A stretch of 64,000 nt of DNA from Panagrolaimus kolymaensis (taxonomy: Eukaryota; Nematoda; Chromadorea; Rhabditida; Panagrolaimidae): positions 3,782,001-3,846,000 of the forward strand of contig JAJQJQ010000021.1 of assembly GCA_028622995.1 (NCBI GenBank). Direction: 5' to 3'. Below, in pieces: positions 44,299-57,300 of the stretch. Position 1 is the first letter of the stretch; each line of letters begins with the position of its first letter. The position numbers and the translations under genes are program-made. The notes below the pieces were generated by a model, which saw only the letters and a list, made by a program, of their open reading frames with translations, was not told where the DNA came from and searched no databases.

Positions 44299-47200
44299 TT
44301 TTTATTTTTTACCTTCTGATTCCTTATGTTAGTTTATTTTCATTTTGTTTTTTTCATCATAAAAGGGAGGAAAACGTGTTTTCACCGCGTAAACAAACAC
44401 CTATTTCTTTCATAAATCATAGTTACAACATTTTTTACTTGATAGTTTGGTTGAATTAAAATTATTGGACAAAAGCTTTAAAAATGGGAAGATTAAATTC
44501 TTTTAATTTTGCGATCGAAGAAGCGAGCATGAATTTATATTTGCTTTCAAATTAGTTAACCAGAAAGTTTAAACAAAATGCAAAATAATTTTCATATAAG
44601 GAAATCTGAAGGGAAAAATAAAAAAAGATTATTACTTTAAAAAATTGGTAAATATTTCACAGAAATTGATTTGAGCTGACAATAAACAAATCCAAATATT
44701 AGTGATAATTTCATAGAAATTAATAATTTTTAAGAAAGGAAAAGTTGTGATAATAAAAACAAATTTTCAATTAAAAATAATTAATAAAACGTCAGCGTTT
44801 TTGAAATTAAACTAACAATCTTAAACCTTATTTTAATATGGGAAAAAGTAATTATTTGATAAGGATTATATCATTAAAAATAATTTTATTCACTTTTATC
44901 TTTTTTTAAAACTTTGTTTGTTCGAACCAACAAGTCTAAATTATCAAGAAAATTATAGTTTGGTTATTACTCAAACGGTTAGATTTTTTTAAATCAAAGC
45001 TGCTAACTTTTTGGCATTAAATAAAATAATATTGTCATTTTTTATGTGCCTTTTTATCGAATTAAAAAATACCAAATTGAAAAAAATGAAGGATTTTTCT
45101 TCGCTTTAGCCGGGCAGAGTAGTTAATATTTTCTTTTGAGTTTTCAAACTAAATTCCTTTCTTGCCAAAAACAAGAAAAACATATTTTGTTTCAACTGTC
45201 CGGTTAAAATGTAGAAGATTTAGAATGATTATATTTTGCCAAAAGCTTTTATTTTTGGACTAATAAAATGTTATTATTTTTTTTTATCTTCAATCGAGCT
45301 ATTGGCGATGTTAACCTAACTTAGATATATTTTATTATTAATAATTGTTTTTTAAAATATTTATTTATTTTTTCCTTTCAATTTTTAATTCAGTTATAAA
45401 AAATTGACTATGGCCATTGGCCATTAATCTTTAATCCACCCATATTTATTGACCATTTAAAAAAATATTGTCACAGATCTTGGAGTTACTAAGATGCGTT
45501 CTTATATTAATGTAATTATTATTCATTATAATTGCTGTCAAAGGGGTTTTTTTTTATCATACATATCGCTCGTTATAAGTTTTTTTTATTTTTAACTTTA
45601 TTTTAAAAAAGTTTGTTTTTAATGTGCTTTGAGTTAATTTTTTTTTCTTTTTTTTTTGCTGGAAAAACAAGCATTTTTCAAAATTTTTGAAATTCAAAAC
45701 GTTACCCTATCCAAAATCCCAACGCTACCCCGCTACCCCTGGGTGTGTCAAAACACACCCTAACACACCCTGTGCCCCTGTATGGGTTTGAAACAATAAA
45801 AATATATATAAATGTGTTAGGGCTTTGATTAAAGAAACAACAAACCATTGAGTATTAAAGAATACATATTACCGTATTATTATAGCCTTTGATCTCAAAT
45901 AAATTTATTAACTAAAGATTTCCTCATTTTCTTAAACTTTTTAGAAATATTTGATTAATGCTTGGATGGAATCATTCTGTAAATCCATGAAACTCCGATG
46001 CCACTAATTTCACTCTAATTTTCAATGATTTGTTTAGTTTGAAAAAAAGGTGGAAGATGAAAACTTATTTACGAAAAAGCAAACGATGAAACTCGTTCTC
46101 TTTTTGAAAGCTTTTTTTTTACTTTGAGTTTTTTAGATTTGCTCTTCTTTTTGCCGCAAGATAAACTCTTATCCTCCTCGATGCCATCGATTAGCGCGGA
46201 TTTGTTTATTTATTTTGGAGGAAAACAAAAAATATTGCTTTGTTGAAAATGCCTCATTGAGTCGTCTAATGCATTGCTAAAAGAAAGTGATGATTTGTTT
46301 TTAAAACAATATTTTTGTTCTTCTGTAAAACATTGTTAGCAAACTACTAAAATTAAATTTTTAGATGGGATGGATATTTTTATAAAACATTGGCCATATT
46401 TTTTGTACCTTTTATTCATGGAAATTGCATTTATTTTTTCCAAACTATTTATAGCACTTATTACTTTATTACTCACATCCTTTTTTCTACTTACCTACTT
46501 GACAAGTCAGTTTTTGTCGTCATAACTTTTTTTCCTTTTCAAACTTTATTGTTTTTAGTGTGTTATTTTTAGAGGCAGTCTATTTTGCGATTATTATTAT
46601 GAAACTCCCTTGAGCATTTTTTTATTTAAAGCTTGAAGTGGCGGCTATTTTAAAGCAGCAACAACAACTTTTTTTGCTTATGTTTAACTTTCAGCTGTTG
46701 TTGCATATTTTTTTTGGAAATAATATTGCCCAGCAAAAAAAAACATTGTCACAAAAATAAAAATAAATAAAATGCAACAACACAAAAAAATGATGATGAT
46801 ATCTGAGATGCCAAAAATTTTGTTTCTTACATATTCTCAAATAAGCAATAGCAACAAAAAAGCATTCCTTGAAAGAGATATATCTCCTTACAAATCTTTC
46901 TCATTCCTCAAGCAACTGTGGCTTACACTAACAATGTTTTAAAAACTTTGCCTCCATCGAGACAACTTCTAAGATTATCATCGCCTGATACTTTTTTAAG
47001 CGCCAAAAAATACAACCTTATGAATTTTTTATTTTACTTTTTTTTCTTACCTATCCAGTTTCTTTTTCTATGATTCAACAAAGATATTTATTTATTCCTT
47101 TAATCCTTTTTTGAAGAAGACGAAGATTTAAAAAAGTCATTTATGAAATGTTTCTTTGTTGACAGTTTTTTTTCTTCCTGGGTTGTGTGTGAGAAATGAA

Positions 47201-50200
47201 AATGTCCTTTTTTGTCACTCTCCTTTTTTTACCCAAACAAAAAAAAACGATTAAAGCAGGAGGAGACAAGTGTGGATATAAGATTAATGGCATCTTCTCC
47301 GTTTTATTTAAATATAAATAAAAACCTATCATTTTTCATTTTTATTTTTTCCTCCAAAAAAAGCTTGTAATCGTGTGTATTATTTTTTTTGCGGATAAAG
47401 AAATAAATGAATGAATGACTTCAGGCTTTTAAGAATTTTTTGTTTGCAATCGTTTAAACCTTGAAAAAAAAACGACATCCCACAAGGTGTGAAAAAAAAG
47501 GAAAATGTTTTTATTCATCGTTTTTACCCATTAAAAAATTTTTCTTTCTTTTCATTCATTTTCATTTTGAGTCAATCCTTTTATCGCTCATTTTTTCTTT
47601 CTTCGTTAACGATGTTTTAAAAAGTTGGTTTAGGAAAAAAGAAAAACAGGCGGAGTCTTTTGTTTTTTTTTTGTTTTAACGACAATAATGATGCGCGGCA
47701 AAAAAAATAATTCTAAACTCCTCCTCCTTTTTTCTTTCCTTTTTTTTGAACGAACGGAAGAGGAAGAAACCGTTCAATGACCGAAGAAAGGAGAAGAAAA
47801 AAGTGACTGACCTTTACCGCACTTTTTTTAAATTTTATAATTTTTTCTATGGTTTCTGAGCAGCTTTATTACCGATGGTTCAGAAGGGATGGGAGATGAA
47901 CTTTATGAGTTTACAATCTTTTTTACAAGGCTATAGAAAGAAGCTAAAGTATCGGCTGTTACTATTTTTTACTTCGACTATTTTGGTTATGGATGCTCGC
48001 TGTATCCAAAAATTATAATTTTTTGATTTTACGTTACTACTTTTGTTTGACTTATGCTCATTCTTTATTTTTTGTACACAACTTGACCACTACAAGACTA
48101 ACTCTTATTTTTATTATTACATTGTTTTTGTGTCTTCTCCATTTTTCAAACCCATGAGATTACTTTACTTTACTTTCAACTTTTTTGAGATTCCCAAAGG
48201 GTCACTATATTCATTCTTCTTTGCTACTTGCAACAACATCTTCTTCAAAACGTCTAAAAAAATTTGTCTCCAAGTAGCCCAAAAAAAAGAATGTCAACGT
48301 TCCATTTTTTTCAACTCTTCAGAAAAGACAGGATTTTAAAAGCCTCAAATGACGGATGCTTTTTTTATTTTTGCTTTTTATGGGAATTTTTGGTTCTTGT
48401 TGTTGTTGGACGACGTGTGCTGGACACTTCCGGTCATTTCTCCTGTCAATAGTTCTTTCCTGTGACATTCTTTTAGCTTTTTCTTCCTCATTTTTTTTTA
48501 TTTGCGTTCCTCTCCTGTAAAAAAAAGCAGCATCGTCTCCTTCTTTTGGGATTCTAAATTGCCCTAAGGCAACAGTCATTTGAATGAATGAGGGGCAGCA
48601 AACACAAAAACAAGCTATAAAAAATATTTTATATTTGTTTTTAAATGTTTTTAGAAAATTTATATTTTTTATAATCTTTTTTGATAGTAAAAAAATATAT
48701 AGTAAGACCACCAAAAAGGGCTTTTCAGGAAAGTTTGTTATTAGTGCCAAGAAGTAACTGATGGAGGCTTGACATGAAACTGCCTTGAAAATTAACCTAA
48801 AAACTATAAATTTTCGATTTTCACGCAACCTTTGTTCTGAATTTTTTACGTAAACCTTTAATCCTTAAAAATAAAATTCTTAGCAAAAAACTTTTTCTTT
48901 TTCTAATTTCCATTTTTACCCATTTTTCATGTTTTTTTTTTATTTCTTCTTCCAACAAAGCTTGTTGCTCTTGCTTTTTCACATTTCAATTTACTCTCTC
49001 CATTTATTTATTTTTTTTCCAAGAAGTTTTTTTCTTTCGACTACCGCTCAAAAACTCAATAGTTTTGTTTTTGCATTCACCGCCTTTGGCTCTTCTAAAA
49101 AAGCACATCTTTTTTTTCTCTTTTTTTATTTTTCGTTTGTTTTTTTGAGACTTCGATGGCGGTGTTGGTTGCCATCCATCCTGAGTTTTATTGAGCGTGG
49201 CCCGTAAATGAGCAGTTCCAATTTTGTTCTATGTTTTTTTCTTCTTCTTCGTGCAAGCAAGCAAAGCCTCACGAGAATAAATAACGAACATCTAAAATCG
49301 GCTTTCTTTGTGTAAGCCATTTTTTTTCTTCTTATTATATATTTTTTGTGGGACTCGAGAATGTGTACGTTCGTTTGTGTGAAATTAAAAAAGAAAAACC
49401 AAATTTTTGAAATAAAGATCTTCCTTGAAATTTTTAAAATTCTTACTGTAATCGACCAACAAATGTCTAACATATAATACCTTCCTCATTCCCCGAGAAT
49501 TTATGATTTTTTCAATCTCTTTGATTTTCCACCATTAAAATAACTATCATTTTTTTTAAAGAAGCCTATAAAATAACAAACTTTTTTTTATCATGGAAAT
49601 TTCACTTTTAAGCTTATTAAAAAAAATCCCTTTTGTTCTTCTTCACCCATTAAAAGAATAAAATAGAAGATGGTCATTAAAGTAATTTTTCTTGATCCAA
49701 GCGCTTCAAAAACAAAAGAATGCTTTAAAGACGACTCTTTACCCACTTAATCAATATAATAATAGCAGCATACTTTTTTTTTCACTCACTTACTTAAAAA
49801 TAAAAGAATAACTGCACTACTTTTTTTAGTGTGATCTGTAAAAAAAGAAGATAAGATGAAAGAAAAGCAGCTGCTTCTGCACTTCATGCAAAATAATAAT
49901 AATGAATGTTGAGAAAACACAGCAGCAGCTTGTTCTCAACTTTTTTTAGACGACCCACTTTTTTTTCTTTTGCAACTGCTGCGTCAAATTACCACCTCCT
50001 TCATCAACACTCACTTGATTTTATTTTTCAACGCATTTTTTTGGAGACTTTGTTTTTGTCCGATCAAAAGAAGAAAAAAAACGTTTTTGCGGGAGTTTTT
50101 TTTGTTTTTGTTGTAAAAATATCATTTTTGAAATTTAATATTTTTTGTTGAGATTGAAAAAACGTGTTTTCGGTTAAAATCTGTACTTATCATTTTACTT

Positions 50201-51323
50201 TTACACAAGACACATAAAAGTGTGAGTAACAATTGCTTGCAAATAACTTACTATCACTTTGTGATAATAATCATTATTCAACAATAATTTTTAATTTTTT
50301 TTTACTATCTTTGACTTTGTTAAAAGTTTAATAAAATATTATTATTTTTTAAACAAATATGTATGTTTTTTTCATAAATAGCTATTATAGCTTTTCCTTT
50401 CATTTTTTTATTTGAGTTATTATTGGCGACAAATGACATTCTTGTCTCATATTTTCTTTCATTTTGCCATTCTTTTTCTTTCTCTTTGCTGCTTTTCAAC
50501 ACCAACCAACCTTTTTCAAAGACTAAACTTGTTGGTGGCTTGCTTTTTAAGTTCTTGTTGCATTGCACACACTTTTTTCTTTTGTTGCCCTGATCGGTTA
50601 TGAATTGGTAAAAAGGATAGATAGGAAAAAATAAATATATATATGTATCACATTATTCATTTATGCTATTATTTTTATTTTTTATTTTTACTTTTTCTTA
50701 AAGGCAGTTGCCGCCATCTTTTCCACCATCGCCTTCTTTTTTAGCCTCCTTGTCTTATTTTACAATGTTACTTTCAATTATTTTTATTTTTTGCCTTTGC
50801 GTGAAATGCGTGCCTCTTTTTTCCCTCTTCCTATTAATTCTAATAAATCACTTAATAACATTTTTATTTTTCAATATCGACCAGGTGGTTATTGAGAAAA
50901 AAATGGAATAAAAGAGGAAAGAAGATGCTTGTTTTATGTGTGTTCGTTTTTACATATATTCGATGATGGAACTCGTGCTAATTTGTGTCTTTTTCCGGCA
51001 CATAAATGCCTATAAAAATTCTTTGTTTTATTTACTTTTAAAAACAGGCCTATTTTATTGTTTTTCTCATGCTTTTATTGAGAATTTTTTTTGTTGTTTT
51101 TATGATTCAAAAAAAACACCATTCATTCCCTATAGCTATAGTACTTTGCGTTTTCCGTCGAGAGCCATTTTCATTCCAGATATTTTATATTTTTTAAACA
51201 TCAAAATTACTTTTTAGGTAATTTTTTGAATGTCTCTCATAATTTTATTTCTTATTTTGAATCATTTTTAATATTTTTTCTTTGCTTCAAAAGATTACAT
51301 AATCTTTGTTATTCTTCTTCAAA

Positions 51324-54300
51324 ATGGAAGAAGAGCTCAAATGTCCCGGCTGTCGCCAATTTCTCAAGGAACCAATTTTACTTCAATGTGCTCATTCATA
51401 TTGTCGAAGCTGTGCTCTTAAAGCTCAACATAAGATTGCTTCAACTTCAACAACTCCCATGGGAAATCAAATTTTAAATAATAGTAATAATTCAAGCAGC
51501 AGCAACAATCATGATACAATTAGTTTATGCGTTTCGGATACCGATCAAGATTCAGATAAATTATCGGTGGTAAGCGAAACGGATTCAGGCGTGGTTGTTT
51601 GTGGTATTAATGCTTCATCCTCATCATCTGCATCTTCATCGGGTGCTAATTCAAGGGGTAAGTTTTTTTTCTTACTTTTTATTTCGTTGAGAAAAAGCAA
51701 TCTTTTTTTTACTCCCTCATTCGCTAGCTTCTAATTAACTCTGTTTTTTTTGTTGCTAAAAACATGAAATAAGCTTTTTCCTTCTTCGGGTTTTGAAAAT
51801 TGCCTTTTTTATGACTAGAGATTTTGCCATCTTCAACTATAGCGCGAAAAAAAATAATAACGGCAAAACATATTCTTTATTTTCCAAAAAATCAGGGAAT
51901 AGTGAGAACATCATCATTGACGAAAATGGCGATGGCGATGATGATGATGATAAGAATCATGAGAGATCAAAATCTACGAAGGTTAATCGAGGTCATTTTT
52001 GGTCGGCAATTGAGTTTTTAATGTTTGTAATAAAAAAAAGTATTGGCAAAAAAAGGTGTTGGAGCTATTTTATTGGAACATCACAATATTTACCTCTGAT
52101 AAACATAGACGAAGAAAAAAACGTGGGAAACAAACAATTTTGGGGTCAATTATTTTTAAAAAGCTTTTTATTATATTTTTGTTTACTCTGGCTGATATTG
52201 AGATTCATAAAAAAATCGAAACACTTGTTTGTTCACGACCCTTCTTTTTTTTTCTCGCACATTTCAAAGAGATCTTCGGCATAAAATTTTTATGATAGTT
52301 TTTTTGTTTTTTGAGTTTATGTTTTTTTTTTCGACGATCATCAAAGCTATGTTCATCATCATTGAGTTTTTTGTTTGTGTTGTTCTTTTCATATGCTAAT
52401 TCCGACCTCAAAATATCCCTTCACACCTAATCAATCAAGTGCAAATAAAGAAAAATGGCATTTCTTTTTGAATAAAAAAAGCGGCAGATCCGATACATTA
52501 AAAAAAGAGGAAATAAAATGCAAAAAAATGAGCCAATCTATCTTTATGTTTTTTTTTATAATGCCGCGATTAAAACTATAAAGTGTGAAAAAAATGATGA
52601 GCAGACGATCGACCGACCTACAGCTTCGATGATTTTCTTCGCGCATGGCTTTGATAAAACATAAGAACGGGAGCAGCAGCGCCTTTTTTGTGGTTGATGA
52701 AGGAAGGTTATTGACGCTTGCTGCTGTGCGGTTTTTTTTCGAGAAAGAGGGAAAGTCAAGCAAACGCAAGAAAAATAGGATTAAGTTGATCATCATGCTC
52801 ACACTTGCCTTTCATTTTTTTGGGTCATGCATACTTGTGAATTCCTTAACGAGACCACCTATGGAGTGAAAAAAAAGCTTAGAAATCAAAAAAGAAATCA
52901 CAGGTTCTTGAGTTGTTGTTTTTGACATAGGTATGAAAAGCGTCCTCCAAAAATGAACATAAGTGGTTATTGTCGCAATTTCTAAAAAAGACAAAAGAAA
53001 TAACAAAAGATTGCGCAAAAAATGAATTAAATAAAATTCTTTTTATAGAGAGGTTTGCTAGATTTAAAAAATCCAAAACAGATAAATACCTCAGCTTCAA
53101 AGAATCTTTCATAAATGGAATATAAAATACCTTTAATTAAAGTTATCAAAGCATGCCATTGCAGAAGCATATTTTTTCAATGTTTGCTTTTTTCAGAATT
53201 TATTTTTTCTTCTTCGCATAGTATTGTTAATTCCAGATTTTTTGAAAAATTTTAAAATTCAATGACCGTAAATTGAAACCTTTTTTCCAATTTTCATACC
53301 ATTTATAAAAGTATCATGAAAAAAGATGAAGGAGAAGAGGAAAGGATAATTTGAACCTAAAAACTTATCCCATTTCTTCTTCACACTCAAGTTTCCTTCC
53401 ATTAGCGCTCATTTTCTTTTCATAATGGATTTGAAATCCAGATAATGACAGGGCTTAGAACAAACACCAAAATTTCGGCGCATCTCTTTTTTTTCATTGG
53501 ATTTTCTTGTATTTAATTATTTTAAGACGACGACCACCACCAAAACCAAAAAAGAAAGGAGAAACCAAAAAGGGAAACAGTTTTTATTTTTTTGTTGGTT
53601 TAGTTTCTGGATAGTATATTCTATTCCATCAAGCAGCAAGCTGTAGAGTTTTAGAATTTTGCAAGTGCGAAAAACAAACACATAAATTTTTTTTGGCGCG
53701 CAACCGTTCCTTTTTTTCTTGGGTGATGCTTTAGAAGGTTTTGTAGCAGCTTGTTAGTTACTTGAATGAAATATGGGATGTAATAATTTTTGAGCAACAG
53801 GAGGCAATTTTTTTAACAATGAAGCATAAGGATATGTGCGCGTCTGGCTTATAAAATAGAAGTGAGAGAAAAAAAAAATGATGAATTACTCTTATTTTTT
53901 GATGGATTTTGATTTGAGGACACAATTTTTAAAAAATTTGCAATTCTATGAAATAAAAAAGAAAAGAAATGTGATCGTTTAGCTGCTAGATTGAAGAAAA
54001 GGGCAAATGTAAAAAGGGGAAAAGGTGGTAAATAAAGACAAATTGCCGACGAAAGGTTATCAATCATAATTCATTCAAAAATTTGAAATAAAGTGAAAAA
54101 TAAAATTTTAAAGTATTTGACTATGCCGAAAGGGATTCAACAATAAAAAGTTAGCTAAAAAGATAATGTGAAGAAAAAAACAACAACAACCAGGAAGCCT
54201 TGAAAGAGATTTGCAAAGAAAATGGAATTTCAACATAAAAGCTTTTTATTTATTTAATTAAAAATTATTAAGCAAAGTTTGTAACATTTTAATAATTATA

Positions 54301-57300
54301 GCATCTCGTCCATCATCATTTGTTGGTTCGGTTTATGGCGTACAATCAACTCCAAGACTTCCATCCATACTAACTCCATCAACATCGGGTTGTACATTAG
54401 TTTGTGAAGTTTGTCACAAGCCTTCATTTTATGCGGATGAAAATGTTCTTCGAACTCAACCCGAAAATCTTGTAATAAAAAGAATTCTTACAAGGCTTCG
54501 TTATTCTCCTCAACCAAGTTCAAGCAATGCTTCTCAATCCGATGAGAAGCAGCCGCAACCACATCCATCATCTCATCAACAACAGCAACCAGCGCCAAAT
54601 TGTCAATGGTGTGAAGGAACTCCACGACCAGCAGAATTATGTTGTGAAGTATGTGGGTATTATTATTGTTCACCATGTCAACCTATAATTCATCCATCAC
54701 GTGGACCATTAAAAGATCACATTCTAATTCCTGCAACAACCAAGCGACTAGGTTCCATGCAATCTTCTCAAGTTCCAGCAGGACCAAATGAAACAAAATG
54801 TGATAAACATTTAGATGAAATTTTAACTATGTATTGTACATCATGTCGTATACCAGTATGTTGTCATTGTGTACAAGAAATTCGACATCAAGGGCATGAA
54901 ATGCAATCACTTCAAACGGCAGTAAAATCACAAAAGGTTCGTTTTTAGTTTTTGTTTATTTTGTTTTAAATTTCAAAAAAAATTTTAATCTTTAAAAAAA
55001 GTTTTAAACGCTTCCGCATACAGCCAAGCAAGCCAGCGCTTAAGGGGAGAATGCTTTTATTTAAATTAAAGAAAAGGGTAATTCAACACCGGAGTTAGTG
55101 AGTAATGGTCATTTGAGATGATCTTTCGTTCGGTTACTTGGTTGTTGAATTGCATACATACTTGCGCGATGCGATGTGTGCCATAACCACACATACAAAT
55201 ACTTCCGATTATTACTTGCTTGTTTGATAGAAGAAACATTGTTAGTTTTTCAAAAAAAGAACACTTGTCGAGCTGGATTAACCAAGAAACAAACCCATCT
55301 TCTTCTTTTTTTGTTTTATTCGAAAATGGAAAAATTGAGGGATATGCAATTGCAATTTTCTTATTATTATTATCAAATGTCAAAGATTAGAAACAACACG
55401 AAAAATAACAATTGGTTTATAAAAAATGGGTAATCTGAGATGGATTATAAAATGAAAAATTATTTTAGACACAAATTATGGGTTGTTTTTTGAAAAGTGA
55501 TGATGCTAGATTAGGTAATAAAATAACAGGTCAGAAAGGTTAGAGCAGAAAAAATTCTAAGAGAACATTTTTTTATGTAAGCATCGAATGAATTTTTTGG
55601 GCAAAAAAAAGTGTCGTAAAAAATTCTAAGAAAATACATTTTTTGTGAGTAAATTTTATAAACTTTGTAATTTGTCGAATTATTGCCTATTTTTATTCTT
55701 CTTTTTATGGTGCAAAAAATATTATTAATTTCACACATTAACACTTTCAAATTAGTAACCGATAATAATCTAATTTAATTCATTTGACTTAATTTTTTTC
55801 TGGCTGCTCTTTAATTATCCCTTTTCTTCCACACATTTCCCGCAATTTGGTTTTCTAAATCATTCATCTCTCTAATATTCTTTAATGTTCAATCAAGCAT
55901 TCACCGTATTTGATTGAACACAACAAAAGCCTTTTCCGCCATATTCAATCAAGAGTCACTCTTTTCTTCTTTTTTTGTGTGTGCCTCTGCGTTAGAGCAT
56001 GATCGGCCTTGGTTATTTTTTGCCTTTCAAAAAAGAATGAGAAGAGTCTTTCATTGTTGTATGTCTTTGATTAAAGCTTGCTTTTTATTTTTTCACACCA
56101 TAACTGCAAAATGGCGAGGCTGGCAACAAAACAAACGGGCAATTTTTTTCAATCTCGAGGACGCGCAAAACTAAATGACAATTAATTTTTTTCTTCTTTT
56201 TTGCTTTGCGCACTTTCCAAAAAATAAAAAAACGGAAATCGCGTGAGTTGTTGATTGACATGCAAATTTTTCAGCTCTTTCTTTATGTATTGATGAAATT
56301 GGGGAAGAATGTCAGCATCAAAATTAGTTTGTGGTGGTTGTTAGTTACAATCTCGACAACAACAATTGAAGCGTTCGTGCAACAAATAATTGAGGAAATT
56401 CTATAAAAAAGCAAAGCAAAAAATAAATTGATTGCATCCTGTTTTGTCAAGTTTTGAGTGTGGTTGTAAAGCAATGAAAGCAAAACCTAGAAACTTTTGA
56501 AAAGAAAAAAAAGGGAACAACAAAATAAAAAATAGTTTCAGCAATCTAAATTTTTTTTTCTACAAATAAAAATTATTTACTATCACCCTCCATTTTTTAT
56601 AGCAATCAAAAATTGGTAGCATTTTTTATTTGTTTTTTAAAGTTTTAAAGAATCAGATACGTTAATTTTAAAATTGAATTCATGCTGCAAGTAAACACTA
56701 AATTCATTTAACAGTAAAGTCTCTGGAGACAATTTGATAGTTTGGAATTGTTTTTTCCGTCAGCCTTGTGTTTTTTTTTCTGAAGCTAATTATTTTAGAG
56801 AAGATGCGGAAATAAGATTCACATAAAAATAAGGATAGTTTGTGAAGCTATTTTTTCAAGGGATTTTCACTAAAAGATTTTTTTCTAAAACTAAAGTGTT
56901 TTTAATAATATTTATCGTAGCATTTTTGTTACTGTCATTTTCCACGAAAAAAAGAAAGAAAATATTAATTTTTACAATTTCTTTGAAGTTAAGTTGAAAA
57001 TCAATCCTCAGAAACTTTATGAGAGAGAAGGATCAAGTTGCTTGCTAACATAAAAAGAATTTCTTCCTGGATTTGGTTAATATTTTTCTTTATTGCTTTT
57101 TAAAACTCAGCGGGAATGCATATTTAATTTCCTTTTTTATGCTTCCAATCAATCAATCGGCGGCAAAACTTAAGAGAAAAAAAACATTTTATAGTTGATT
57201 TCTTGGCTTTCTTGCGCGTTGTTAGCCACTTTGTGACAAAGTTTAAAAGGTCAATCACAGATGTATGCGGTTTCAGCGGTAAGTTTCAAAGAAGCAACAA

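Larger units (their letters stand above)
43849..45782. mobile_element. Possible 1.9-kb element with CACACCC-type inverted ends
   Basis: CATGGGCAAGTGGGTGTGTC at 43849 resembles the inverse complement of the sequence ending at 45782 (CAGGGGCACAGGGTGTGTTA). The ends match at roughly four positions in five. No target duplication is visible and the interior has no transposase, so this is tentative. Confidence 0.3.
43237..51323. other. 8-kb gene-poor region
   Basis: No multi-exon frame with codon bias or splice consensus was found on either strand. It has long poly-T/poly-A tracts, the inverted repeat at 43869, a tRNA-like stretch at 44232, and CACACCC-rich termini near 45720-45795. The right part probably contains the madd-2 promoter. 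The longest open frames (for example 169 codons on the minus strand at 48319-48828) are low-complexity. Confidence 0.5.

Noticed and set aside
48319..48828. 169-codon minus-strand frame
   Set aside because: Low-complexity, Lys/Phe-rich, spans poly-A tracts; no splice signals or recognisable domain.
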